A DNA stretch of 64,000 nucleotides, taken from Thiomicrorhabdus xiamenensis. Lineage in GTDB: Bacteria; Pseudomonadota; Gammaproteobacteria; Thiomicrospirales; Thiomicrospiraceae. The notes under the pieces are model-generated. The model was not told where the DNA came from, made no database searches, and saw nothing but the letters and a program-made list of their open reading frames with translations. Position numbers and translations under genes: made by a program. This document shows, piece after piece, positions 25,201-34,649 of the stretch. The DNA is taken from NCBI RefSeq assembly GCF_013282625.1, contig NZ_CP054020.1, positions 1,674,001-1,738,000 of the forward strand, given 5' to 3'. Numbering within the stretch: the first letter of the stretch is position 1; each line of letters starts with the position of its first letter.

Positions 25201-27555
25201 GCTGTAATCAACGTTTTCGTAGTTACCGCCAGTCGTGCCGGTCACATTGACATCAATACTGTCGCTGTCCACATACACATCTTCGAACTCTGCTTCATCA
25301 ATAGTAACGGAGGTACTACCGGAGAACTGGTTCGCCAGAATAGTAATACTTTCGCCGTTTGACAGATCAACCGTCATGTCGGTCTGCGGTGCGTTATCCA
25401 CACTGGCAACGTAAGTGATCACACCACCGTCTTCAGTCAGTTGTGGCGTCGCCGTCAAACTGACCGTTGTGGTATCAATGGTATCGACAATCGCAGTCGA
25501 AGCACTGGCAGCGCTGTAATCAACGTTTTCGTAGTTACCGCCAGTCGTGCCGGTCACATTGACATCAATACTGTCGCTGTCCACATACACATCTTCGAAC
25601 TCTGACTCATCAATAGTAACGGAGGTACTGCCCGAGAACTGGTTCGCCAGAATGGTAATACTTTCGCCGTTTGACAGATCAACCGTCATGTCGGTCTGCG
25701 GTGCGTTATCCACGCTGGCGGTATACAGAATCACACCACCGTCTTCAGTAAGCTGTGGCGTCGCCGTCAAACTGACCGTTGTGGTATCAATGGTATCAAC
25801 AATCGCAGTCGAAGCACTGGCGCCACTGTAATCAACGTTTTCGTAGTTACCGCCAGTCGTGCCGGTCACATTGACATCAATACTGTCGCTGTCCACATAC
25901 ACATCTTCGAACTCTGCTTCATCAATAGTAACGGAGGTACTACCGGAGAACTGGTTCGCCAGAATAGTAATACTTTCGCCGTTTGACAGATCAACCGTCA
26001 TGTCGGTCTGCGGTGCGTTATCCACACTGGCAACGTAAGTGATCACACCACCGTCTTCAGTCAGTTGTGGCGTCGCCGTCAAACTGACCGTTGTGGTATC
26101 AATGGTATCGACAATTGCAGTCGAAGCACTGGCGCCACTGTAATCGACATTTTCGTAATTACCACCAGTCGCACCGGTCACAGTAACATCAATACTGTCA
26201 CTGTCTTGATAAACATCCTCAAAATCCGATTCATTGACAGTAAACTGTGTACTACCAAAGTTTTGGCCCGCCAAAATAGTAATACTCTGACCATTGGACA
26301 GATCCACAGTCAAGTCCGTTTGAGGTGGGTTGTCCACCGCGGCAATATAGGTAATTACACCACCATCTTCAGTCAAGCTTTCTGTTGCCGCCAAACTGAC
26401 GGTGGTCGTATCAATCGTATCAACGATAAAGGTTGATGCGGTTCCGTAAGTCGTATAGTCATACTCACCTGCGTCACCACCGGTTGCATTAGTGATTTTT
26501 ACAATGATCTCGTCGCTGTCTTTATAAACATCTTCAAAGTCAGATTCTTCAACCATGGTTGAAACCGAACCTGAAGTTTCGCCTTCGGCAATCGTAACAG
26601 ACAGGCCATTATCCAGTGTTACCTCTACATCGCTGCCTTGAGGCGCTTCATTAATGGTAACGGTATAAACGATTTCACCGCCGTCTTCGGTTAATTCCGG
26701 CGTGGCTTCAAGGCGTAAAACAGCGTTATCAGGAACAACGGTAATTCCAACTACCGCATCGGAATAGTTTCCATTACCATCGGTGATTTGATAAGAAAAA
26801 GAATCACTACCGTTGTAATCCTGATTCGGAGTATAGGTATAGGTACCGTTTCCGTTGTCCACAAGTGAACCGTTTTCAGGCTGTGTGACCGAAACGATTG
26901 TCAGGTCATCACCGTCAATATCGGTGTCGTTTGCCAACAAATCTTCAGAGGTAATTACAAGACTGGTATCTTCTTGTGTGATAAAGGCATCATCCGCAGC
27001 AACCGGAGGGTTCTGCAATAGATCCTCGCCTTCCGGAGAGATCAATGCATCCTGCTCAGCAAAAGGATCGGACTCGAATGCCAGAGGATCGGTTGTTTCA
27101 ACCACACGTGCCACCTGAGGCACACCACCTTCGGCCTCATATTGAGCACCTTCGGCATCATCCAGACTGTAAATTTCAAGCGTCATGGCCCCGCCTGCTT
27201 CAGCGGCACCACCACCGGCAGCTGTTGCATCCAAAGCTTCTAACAAATCACCGCCTTCAGGGTTATCAATTGCTGCCAGCGTCTCTTCAAGAGAGCCCGG
27301 CTCAATCACATTGTCACCTTCGGAAGCAACCTGCTCTGACAAAATACTATCCGTCAAAGCCAGAGTCTGATTTGGGCCTATATCAACCTTTTGACCATTG
27401 GTCAGCATAAGCGTGACAGCACCATCCACCCCTGTCTGAATAACATCGCCTAAATTTAAAATATCAGCAACTTCCACTAATCTGGAATTACCATTCTGAT
27501 CATAGACAAGTGCTGAGTTTTGTACGTTGATAATGGTTGCGACTTGAGTTGACAT
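22258..27555 (-). CDS. LapA-type giant adhesin 1 with retention module
   Basis: A 1765-aa acidic, cysteine-poor surface protein. Residues 1-80 form a LapA-type retention module (MSTQVATIINVQNSALV, LGDVIQTGVDGAVTLML, VDIGPNQTLALT). TAAG at 111-114 matches the LapG cleavage motif. Next comes a Bap/cadherin-like domain (~181-275, ending DSFSYQITDGNG). Seven Ig-like repeats of ~104 aa follow, four of them near-identical. A T1SS-143-like region, a late Bap-type domain (LTGNLLDNVIDNDSDQTHEV) and an acidic tail ending PDETLKEIIESEL complete it. No RTX nonapeptides or vWFA domain were seen. GGAGG lies 6 bases upstream of the ATG, and the promoter is shared with the paralogue at 35.8 kb. It is probably exported by the system encoded at 36-41.7 kb and held in the outer membrane. 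Confidence 0.88.
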   Translation of the reverse strand: MSTQVATIINVQNSALVYDQNGNSRLVEVADILNLGDVIQTGVDGAVTLMLTNGQKVDIGPNQTLALTDSILSEQVASEGDNVIEPGSLEETLAAIDNPEGGDLLEALDATAAGGGAAEAGGAMTLEIYSLDDAEGAQYEAEGGVPQVARVVETTDPLAFESDPFAEQDALISPEGEDLLQNPPVAADDAFITQEDTSLVITSEDLLANDTDIDGDDLTIVSVTQPENGSLVDNGNGTYTYTPNQDYNGSDSFSYQITDGNGNYSDAVVGITVVPDNAVLRLEATPELTEDGGEIVYTVTINEAPQGSDVEVTLDNGLSVTIAEGETSGSVSTMVEESDFEDVYKDSDEIIVKITNATGGDAGEYDYTTYGTASTFIVDTIDTTTVSLAATESLTEDGGVITYIAAVDNPPQTDLTVDLSNGQSITILAGQNFGSTQFTVNESDFEDVYQDSDSIDVTVTGATGGNYENVDYSGASASTAIVDTIDTTTVSLTATPQLTEDGGVITYVASVDNAPQTDMTVDLSNGESITILANQFSGSTSVTIDEAEFEDVYVDSDSIDVNVTGTTGGNYENVDYSGASASTAIVDTIDTTTVSLTATPQLTEDGGVILYTASVDNAPQTDMTVDLSNGESITILANQFSGSTSVTIDESEFEDVYVDSDSIDVNVTGTTGGNYENVDYSAASASTAIVDTIDTTTVSLTATPQLTEDGGVITYVASVDNAPQTDMTVDLSNGESITILANQFSGSTSVTIDEAEFEDVYVDSDSIDVNVTGTTGGNYENVDYSGASASTAIVDTIDTTTVSLTATPQLTEDGGVITYVASVDNAPQTDMTVDLSNGESITILANQFSGSTSVTIDEAEFEDVYVDSDSIDVNVTGTTGGNYENVDYSGASASTLIVDSIDTTTVSISGPASVVEGEAAVYHLSVDNPPETDMTVTVVSSHIDTDSGDLVTESQNFVIKAGDTYPTDGNGDEVTFSVQTLDDPNAENPEDFMVSISDAFGGNFEDVSIGSPVTTTILDDSDNPSVTAETVSVDEDDIGTIGNPGGVGDIVPDTTGSLAFVLGNDTLGSVALSTTYASELNATGITTLDGSRVLTTWDEVSHTLVGYKEGTSPGDEGYLVFTVELYNIDNSGADYDVSLYQAVRHHDVNLADDTEELNLQIPIDVLVEDSDGSPATTSFDLTINDDTPIDFMPEISVVTPGETVADVSLNFSAGADRAAVNGYNLDISNYSDGGQVTTADGQLLYFGNDFDPVMWNQVSATEVQGVADGMVVFTLSIDSTDGTYDFYAVDGLFVVQDDDVPFENNQDVSGGNADYFGLTNLGSTDTDPVGSGVDVIVSASTTVNTDSHEFGAGSGQSLNSGEWLQFDFYENSGLNGSSNTVIDDLGITVSSPADLTESVINNFAFIIPGGPSIASDLKGATFTVEAYDLDGNLVDVDVRIEDTLGNVSIDTDGAGILVAADYTYTVIGDENYAYVRVIADTGAGNVTGKNFGIVVDGFSALYPSDVALGFDATGTDQDGDSANGTILVGIDQVNEDNDDTMFEDVGESAIVEEGTVLTGNLLDNVIDNDSDQTHEVNDFTVEGTTYDAGDTAVMTGYGTVTVEADGNYSFTPEAGYVGSVPEISYSVVDVNDTAPQDTDTSTLNIEVISSVDAAMMAMDESFDFEAIAGTEAMMVPQASARVESVSVEDLVQAEGEGDVDVATEVPAEGGAESEGQDLLAGETGTSPDVAPEGTTAAPEGVAEAPAPDETLKEIIESELEDDLSK
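24847..26094. repeat. Four tandem 312-bp repeats in adhesin 1
   Basis: Four near-identical 312-bp units, each coding 104 aa from TTVSLTATPQ to VDTIDT. A few silent or single-residue changes occur (VITYVAS versus VILYTAS, EAEF versus ESEF). Divergent copies flank the array on both sides, so the identical core is a recent amplification or has been gene-converted. Confidence 0.92.
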
Positions 27556-27606
27556 GGTGTCCTCCTACTCGGCCTGAAAAACGAATTTTATTCTTTCTGT
27601 GATTTA

Positions 27607-27684
27607 ATTCTAATTAAGAGAAAACAGTATTTCATCGTACAAAAGTAGCAATTGCCTGTCATTTACTCCATTTCTTGATCGTAA
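27607..27684 (-). promoter_or_regulatory. Promoter and upstream element of adhesin 1
   Basis: On the minus strand, -35 ATGAAA (27630-27635) and -10 TAGAAT (27607-27612) are 17 bp apart. A 12-bp block at 27629-27640 and a 17-bp block at 27668-27684 (TTACGATCAAGAAATGG) recur, 39 bp apart, in front of the second adhesin. TACGAT occurs in both blocks. Predicted 5' UTR is ~45 nt. Confidence 0.6.
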
Positions 27685-27814
27685 ATCATTTTTAGAATGA
27701 AACCCTTCTTCAGACTTTTATTTGACATCAATTTACGTTTTAGGAAGAACTTTGTAACCAGAAAACCCTTCGGATATGGCGTTTTTCCAACTGCTGTTAT
27801 AAGGAGCAAAAAAC

Positions 27815-27844
27815 AAAAAAGCCCCGCTTAAAACGGGGCTTTCT
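27815..27844 (-). terminator. Terminator after adhesin 2
   Basis: Minus strand AAAGCCCCG/CGGGGCTTT stem running into TTTTTT, about 25 bp past the adhesin 2 stop. It separates the two adhesin genes. Confidence 0.88.
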
Positions 27845-27867
27845 ATCTCCAGTCTAACGTTTAATCA

Positions 27868-30800
27868 TTAATTATTGTCTAGCTCGCTATCAATAATCTG
27901 TTTCATGGTTTCATCAGGCCCTTGAACTGCCTCGGAACCTGCAGGGTCAACTGCACCACCAGGAACGCCACCAGCCGAACTGTGATCAGGCACGCCATCA
28001 GGAATATTGGCATTGCCCGCACCGTTTTCGGAAGCTTCCTGAGCAAGGAGATCCTGACCACCTTCATCCGATCCTTCAGCAGGTGATTCAGAACCGAGGG
28101 CAACCTCTCCTTCTGTCTCAGTCTGAACAAGATCTTCAAACGAACCATCAAATTCCGTTCTTAATTCTGCGGAAAGCGTGGTAATTCCCGCTCCAGTTTC
28201 CAACATCGCGTAGTCGAACGATTCTTCAACCATCATGGCGGCAACAGGGGTTGCTACAACTTCGATATTGAGCGTTGAAGTATCGGTATCTTCAGGTGCG
28301 GTATCGTTTACATCCAGCACACTATAGGTAACTTCAGGAACAGCCCCTACGTAACCGGTCTCAGGTGTAAAGCTATAATCACCATTTCCATCTACAGTAA
28401 GGCTACCCACTCCGCTAATGACGGCTGTATCCCCTGCAGCGTAGGTTGTTGCATCACCATCGACTGTGAAGTCGGTTACCTGGTGAGTCTGATCAGCATC
28501 ATTGTCAATAACATTCAATAACAGATTGCCGGACAGAACCGTATCTTGTTCGACAGAAGCCGATTCACTGACATCCTCAAACATTGAGTCATCGTTACCA
28601 TCACTGACCTGATCAATACCAACCACAATAGTTCCGCTGGCACTGTCACCATCCATATCGGTTGCTGTCGCATCAAAGCTCAAAGCGACATCACTCGGAT
28701 TAATTGAACTGAATCCGGAAATGACAACGCTAAAGTTTGTACCTGTGCTATTTCCGTCAACACCTGTAATAACAACATTAGCATAAGGTTCATCACCGAC
28801 TACTTTGTAGTCATACCCTTCTATCGCTGTATAGGAACCATTTAGATTGGTTGCAACCGGAATACCGTTACTATCTACAACCGTAACAGCTACTGCATCG
28901 CCATTAGAGTCATAAGCGGTTACAGAGAATGTAGGCGTTGTATTACTCGCTGTATCTGAAACCGTGAAAGTGAAATTATTAATTTCGCTTTCCGTTGAAC
29001 CAATTCGCGGATCGGTTTCACTACCACCATTCAATGTTGAATCGGAGTAGAACTCGAAATTAAGGAACTGGCCAGCATTTAACGAAGTATTACCTGTACC
29101 AAATTCTACCGAGTTAGTATTTACTGCCCCAGTACCAGTCACGACAACATCCGTATCGGTTCCGCCAAGATCGACAATACCGTAGTAGGTATCGTTACCC
29201 GCTTGCACCGGCTGATCATTAGTAAACGGAACATCGTCAGTTTGAACCAGGAACTGTCCATCAACGGCACTGAAGTTATAGGTACCGTCAGAATTAATGC
29301 TGAGAGTAAACACAGCCTGCTCATCCACTGTGCCGGCATCAACAACCCCTTGTACTTCAGTTGAAGAAACACTGTTCCATGTAATTTCTTTGAATTCAGG
29401 GCCGAAGAACAGCAGCTGTCCATCTGCATTGGTTACTTGCTGACCGTCCGCAACACTGATGCTATAACCATCCGCTCCAGCACCATCCGCACCTGCAGAG
29501 AAGTTCAGCGGAACATCTGTAACGCCATCGCCAGGGGCAACCGCAGAGATATCTGCCATAAAGTTGATTGGCGTATCATCATCAATGGTTAGGTCAAATG
29601 AAGTTGTTGCCTGCAATCCACCAGATGCATTGACGACTACATCAATTGGAAGAACAAGGTCATTCGCTTCGGTATCATCGGCACTGGCTGGTTCGTGATG
29701 CTGTAGCGGCTGATAAAGGGTGATCTCATAACTTGCCCCTGAATTATCCAATGAGGTCACTTCAACCTCAAAGACCAAGTAGTCAGGCAGTCCTTCATCA
29801 CCGGACGGAGCACCATCTTTATAACCGATTAAGGTATTGCTGACTGGATCCCATAGGGTCAGCACAGCCGTACCGTCTACAGTGCTGAGTCCAGTTTGAT
29901 TTAGGCCACCCACATTGGTTGAAAGCATAATACTATCTAGATTCTGGCCACCCAAATCATATGTCAATGTTCCGGAAATGACCGGGGTGGTTAGATCATC
30001 CACTCCGCCTGGATTACCAACAACGCTTGCAATATCATCCTCGTCAACAGAAATATCTGTTGCTAATGCATCGTTATCTAAAATGGTACCGGTTGCAGCT
30101 ACACCGCCTACAGTGACGTCGTAGAACTCTGTACCTTCATAATCAGCATCTTCTTCAGCATAGGTGGTGATATCAAACTCGGTCACACCGGCTGGTACCG
30201 TAATGGTACCGTCGCCATTGTTTACAACACCGTTGGTGAACTGCAGATTACTCCAGTCTTCCGGCTCGGTGGTGTTGTCCGCAATGCTGAAACTGTAGGT
30301 TTCATCATTGATGCTTTCACCACTCATGGTGACGGTATGCGTCAAGGTACTGCCTTCCGGTTGAGTATCGGAAGTCACACTTTCAACTGTGATTTCGCTG
30401 GTATCGGTAATGGTACCGGTCGCCGCAACACCGCCTACCGTGACGTCGTAGAACTCGTCGCCTTCATAGTTCGGGTCGGTCGCAGCATCGGTGGTGATAT
30501 CAAACTCGGTCACACCGGCAGGCACCGTAATGGTACCGTCGCCATTGTTTACAACACCGTTGGTGAACTGCAGATTACTCCAGTCTTCCGGCTCGGTGGT
30601 GTTGTCCGCAATGCTGAAACTGTAGGTTTCATCATTGATGCTTTCACCACTCATGGTGACTGTGTGAGTCAAGGTACTGCCTTCCGGTTGAGTATCGGAA
30701 GTCACACTTTCAACTGTGATTTCGCTGGTATCGGTAATGGTACCGGTCGCCGCAACACCGCCTACCGTGACGTCGTAGAACTCGTCGCCTTCATAGTTCG

Positions 30801-31179
30801 GGTCGGTCGCAGCATCGGTGGTGATATCAAACTCGGTCACACCGGCTGGTACCGTAATGGTACCGTCGCCATTGTTTACAACACCGTTGGTGAACTGCAG
30901 ATTACTCCAGTCTTCCGGCTCGGTGGTGTTGTCCGCAATGCTGAAACTGTAGGTTTCATCATTGATGCTTTCACCACTCATGGTGACGGTATGCGTCAAG
31001 GTACTGCCTTCCGGTTGAGTATCGGAAGTCACACTTTCAACTGTGATTTCGCTGGTATCGGTAATGGTACCGGTCGCCGCAACACCGCCTACCGTGACGT
31101 CGTAGAACTCGTCGCCTTCATAGTTCGGGTCGGTCGCAGCATCGGTGGTGATATCAAACTCGGTCACACCGGCAGGCAC
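27868..31179 (-). CDS. LapA-type giant adhesin 2, C-terminal part (separated by frameshift)
   Basis: This frame continues adhesin 2 after the one-base deletion at about 31196. It holds the rest of repeat 11, repeats 12-14, a junction (TYAEEDADYEGTEF, then ILDNDAL) and a T1SS-143-like region (DDLTTPVISGTLTYDLGG to FDLTIDDDTPI). A late Bap-type domain (LSGNLLLNVIDNDADQTHQV) and an acidic tail ending PDETMKQIIDSELDNN follow. These late domains are clearly paralogous to those of adhesin 1. The leading GTG at 31179 lies inside a repeat and has no ribosome binding site, so it is unlikely to be translated alone. The intact product would be about 2660 aa. No RTX repeats. Confidence 0.8.
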   Translation of the reverse strand: MPAGVTEFDITTDAATDPNYEGDEFYDVTVGGVAATGTITDTSEITVESVTSDTQPEGSTLTHTVTMSGESINDETYSFSIADNTTEPEDWSNLQFTNGVVNNGDGTITVPAGVTEFDITTDAATDPNYEGDEFYDVTVGGVAATGTITDTSEITVESVTSDTQPEGSTLTHTVTMSGESINDETYSFSIADNTTEPEDWSNLQFTNGVVNNGDGTITVPAGVTEFDITTDAATDPNYEGDEFYDVTVGGVAATGTITDTSEITVESVTSDTQPEGSTLTHTVTMSGESINDETYSFSIADNTTEPEDWSNLQFTNGVVNNGDGTITVPAGVTEFDITTYAEEDADYEGTEFYDVTVGGVAATGTILDNDALATDISVDEDDIASVVGNPGGVDDLTTPVISGTLTYDLGGQNLDSIMLSTNVGGLNQTGLSTVDGTAVLTLWDPVSNTLIGYKDGAPSGDEGLPDYLVFEVEVTSLDNSGASYEITLYQPLQHHEPASADDTEANDLVLPIDVVVNASGGLQATTSFDLTIDDDTPINFMADISAVAPGDGVTDVPLNFSAGADGAGADGYSISVADGQQVTNADGQLLFFGPEFKEITWNSVSSTEVQGVVDAGTVDEQAVFTLSINSDGTYNFSAVDGQFLVQTDDVPFTNDQPVQAGNDTYYGIVDLGGTDTDVVVTGTGAVNTNSVEFGTGNTSLNAGQFLNFEFYSDSTLNGGSETDPRIGSTESEINNFTFTVSDTASNTTPTFSVTAYDSNGDAVAVTVVDSNGIPVATNLNGSYTAIEGYDYKVVGDEPYANVVITGVDGNSTGTNFSVVISGFSSINPSDVALSFDATATDMDGDSASGTIVVGIDQVSDGNDDSMFEDVSESASVEQDTVLSGNLLLNVIDNDADQTHQVTDFTVDGDATTYAAGDTAVISGVGSLTVDGNGDYSFTPETGYVGAVPEVTYSVLDVNDTAPEDTDTSTLNIEVVATPVAAMMVEESFDYAMLETGAGITTLSAELRTEFDGSFEDLVQTETEGEVALGSESPAEGSDEGGQDLLAQEASENGAGNANIPDGVPDHSSAGGVPGGAVDPAGSEAVQGPDETMKQIIDSELDNN

Positions 31180-34100
31180 CGTAATGGTACCGTCGCATTG
31201 TTTACAACACCGTTGGTGAACTGCAGATTACTCCAGTCTTCCGGCTCGGTGGTGTTGTCCGCAATGCTGAAACTGTAGGTTTCATCATTGATGCTTTCAC
31301 CACTCATGGTGACGGTATGCGTCAAGGTACTGCCTTCCGGTTGAGTATCGGAAGTCACACTTTCAACTGTGATTTCGCTGGTATCGGTAATGGTACCGGT
31401 CGCCGCAACACCGCCTACCGTGACGTCGTAGAACTCGTCGCCTTCATAGTTCGGGTCGGTCGCAGCATCGGTGGTGATATCAAACTCGGTCACACCGGCA
31501 GGCACCGTAATGGTACCGTCGCCATTGTTTACAACACCGTTGGTGAACTGCAGATTACTCCAGTCTTCCGGCTCGGTGGTGTTGTCCGCAATGCTGAAAC
31601 TGTAGGTTTCATCATTGATGCTTTCACCACTCATGGTGACTGTGTGAGTCAAGGTACTGCCTTCCGGTTGAGTATCGGAAGTCACACTTTCAACTGTGAT
31701 TTCGCTGGTATCGGTAATGGTACCGGTCGCCGCAACACCGCCTACCGTGACGTCGTAGAACTCGTCGCCTTCATAGTTCGGGTCGGTCGCAGCATCGGTG
31801 GTGATATCAAACTCGGTCACACCGGCAGGCACCGTAATGGTACCGTCGCCATTGTTTACAACACCGTTGGTGAACTGCAGATTACTCCAGTCTTCCGGCT
31901 CGGTGGTGTTGTCCGCAATGCTGAAACTGTAGGTTTCATCATTGATGCTTTCACCACTCATGGTGACGGTATGCGTCAAGGTGCTGCCTTCCGGTTGAGT
32001 ATCGGAAGTCACACTTTCAACTGTGATTTCGCTGGTATCGGTAATGGTACCGGTCGCCGCAACACCGCCTACCGTGACGTCGTAGAACTCGTCGCCTTCA
32101 TAGTTCGGGTCGGTCGCAGCATCGGTGGTGATATCAAACTCGGTCACACCGGCAGGCACCGTAATGGTACCGTCGCCATTGTTTACAACACCGTTGGTGA
32201 ACTGCAGATTACTCCAGTCTTCCGGCTCGGTGGTGTTGTCCGCAATGCTGAAACTGTAGGTTTCATCATTGATGCTTTCACCACTCATGGTGACGGTATG
32301 CGTCAAGGTGCTGCCTTCCGGTTGAGTATCGGAAGTCACACTTTCAACTGTGATTTCGCTGGTATCGGTAATGGTACCGGTCGCCGCAACACCGCCTACC
32401 GTGACGTCGTAGAACTCGTCGCCTTCATAGTTCGGGTCGGTCGCCGCATCCGTGGTGATATCAAACTCGGTCACACCGGCAGGCACCGTAATGGTACCGT
32501 CGCCATTGTTTACAACACCGTTGGTGAACTGCAGATTACTCCAGTCTTCCGGCTCGGTGGTGTTGTCCGCAATGCTGAAACTGTAGGTTTCATCATTAAT
32601 GCTTTCACCACTCATGGTGACGGTATGCGTCAAGGTACTGCCTTCCGGTTGAGTATCGGAAGTCACACTTTCAACTGTGATTTCGCTGGTATCGGTAATG
32701 GTACCGGTCGCCGCAACACCGCCTACAGTGACGTCGTAGAACTCGTCGCCTTCATAGTTCGGGTCGGTCGCCGCATCCGTGGTGATATCAAACTCGGTCA
32801 CACCGGCAGGCACCGTAATGGTACCGTCGCCATTGTTTACAACACCGTTGGTGAACTGCAGATTACTCCAGTCTTCCGGCTCGGTGGTGTTGTCCGCAAT
32901 GCTGAAACTGTAGGTTTCATCATTGATGCTTTCACCACTCATGGTGACGGTATGCGTCAAGGTACTGCCTTCCGGTTGAGTATCGGAAGTCACACTTTCA
33001 ACTGTGATTTCGCTGGTATCGGTAATGGTACCGGTCGCCGCAACACCGCCTACCGTGACGTCGTAGAACTCGTCGCCTTCATAGTTCGGGTCGGTCGCAG
33101 CATCGGTGGTGATATCAAACTCGGTCACACCGGCAGGCACCGTAATGGTACCGTCGCCATTGTTTACAACACCGTTGGTGAACTGCAGATTACTCCAGTC
33201 TTCCGGCTCGGTGGTGTTGTCCGCAATGCTGAAACTGTAGGTTTCATCATTGATGCTTTCACCACTCATGGTGACGGTATGCGTCAAGGTGCTGCCTTCC
33301 GGTTGAGTATCGGAAGTCACACTTTCAACTGTGATTTCGCTGGTATCGGTAATGGTACCGGTCGCCGCAACACCGCCTACCGTGACGTCGTAGAACTCGT
33401 CGCCTTCATAGTTCGGGTCGGTCGCCGCATCCGTGGTGATATCAAACTCGGTCACACCGGCAGGCACCGTAATGGTACCGTCGCCATTGTTTACAACACC
33501 GTTGGTGAACTGCAGATTACTCCAGTCTTCCGGCTCGGTGGTGTTGTCCGCAATGCTGAAACTGTAGGTTTCATCATTGATGCTTTCACCACTCATGGTG
33601 ACGGTATGCGTCAAGGTACTGCCTTCCGGTTGAGTATCGGAAGTCACACTTTCAACTGTGATTTCGCTGGTATCGGTAATGGTACCGGTCGCCGCAACAC
33701 CGCCTACCGTGACGTCGTAGAACTCGTCGCCTTCATAGTTCGGGTCGGTCGCAGCATCGGTGGTGATATCAAACTCGGTCACACCGGCAGGCACCGTAAT
33801 GGTACCGTCGCCATTGTTTACAACACCGTTGGTGAACTGCAGATTACTCCAGTCTTCCGGCTCGGTGGTGTTGTCCGCAATGCTGAAACTGTAGGTTTCA
33901 TCATTGATGCTTTCACCACTCATGGTGACGGTATGCGTCAAGGTGCTGCCTTCCGGTTGAGTATCGGAAGTCACACTTTCAACTGTGATTTCGCTGGTAT
34001 CGGTAATGGTACCGGTCGCCGCAACACCGCCTACCGTGACGTCGTAGAACTCGTCGCCTTCATAGTTCGGGTCGGTCGCAGCATCGGTGGTGATATCAAA

Positions 34101-34649
34101 CTCGGTCACACCGGCAGGCACCGTAATGGTACCGTCGCCATTGTTTACAACACCGTTGGTGAACTGCAGATTACTCCAGTCTTCCGGCTCGGTGGTGTTG
34201 TCCGCAATGCTGAAACTGTAGGTTTCATCATTGATGCTTTCACCACTCATGGTGACGGTATGCGTCAAGGTGCTGCCTTCCGGTTGAGTATCGGAAGTCA
34301 CACTTTCAACTGTGATTTCGCTGGTATCGGTAATGGTACCGGTCGCCGCAACACCGCCTACCGTGACGTCGTAGAACTCGTCGCCTTCATAGTTCGGGTC
34401 GGTCGCAGCATCGGTGGTGATATCAAACTCGGTCACACCGGCTGGTACCGTAATGGTACCGTCGCCATTGTTTACAACACCGTTGGTGAACTGCAGATTA
34501 CTCCAGTCTTCCGGCTCGGTGGTGTTGTCCGCAATGCTGAAACTGTAGGTTTCATCATTAATGCTTTCACCACTCATGGTGACTGTGTGAGTCAAGGTAC
34601 TACCTTCCGGTTGAGTATCGGAAGTCACACTTTCAACTGTGATTTCACT
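30072..34649. repeat. Fourteen tandem 327-bp repeats in adhesin 2
   Basis: Fourteen units of 327 bp (109 aa, from SEITVESVTS to TGTITDT), nearly identical at the DNA level. Differences are single third-position changes such as GTACCG/GGCACC, GCAGCATCGG/GCCGCATCCG and tgtgag/tatgcg. Unit 11 lacks one C (CGTCGCATTG in place of CGTCGCCATTG, at 31191-31200). The last unit diverges at its 3' end (TYAEEDADYEGTEF). Arrays this uniform are prone to copy-number change and to collapse in assembly. Confidence 0.95.

Noticed and set aside
30072-34649. Direct repeats considered as a CRISPR array
   Set aside because: Units are 327 bp and contiguous with no unique spacers, and they code for protein in frame.
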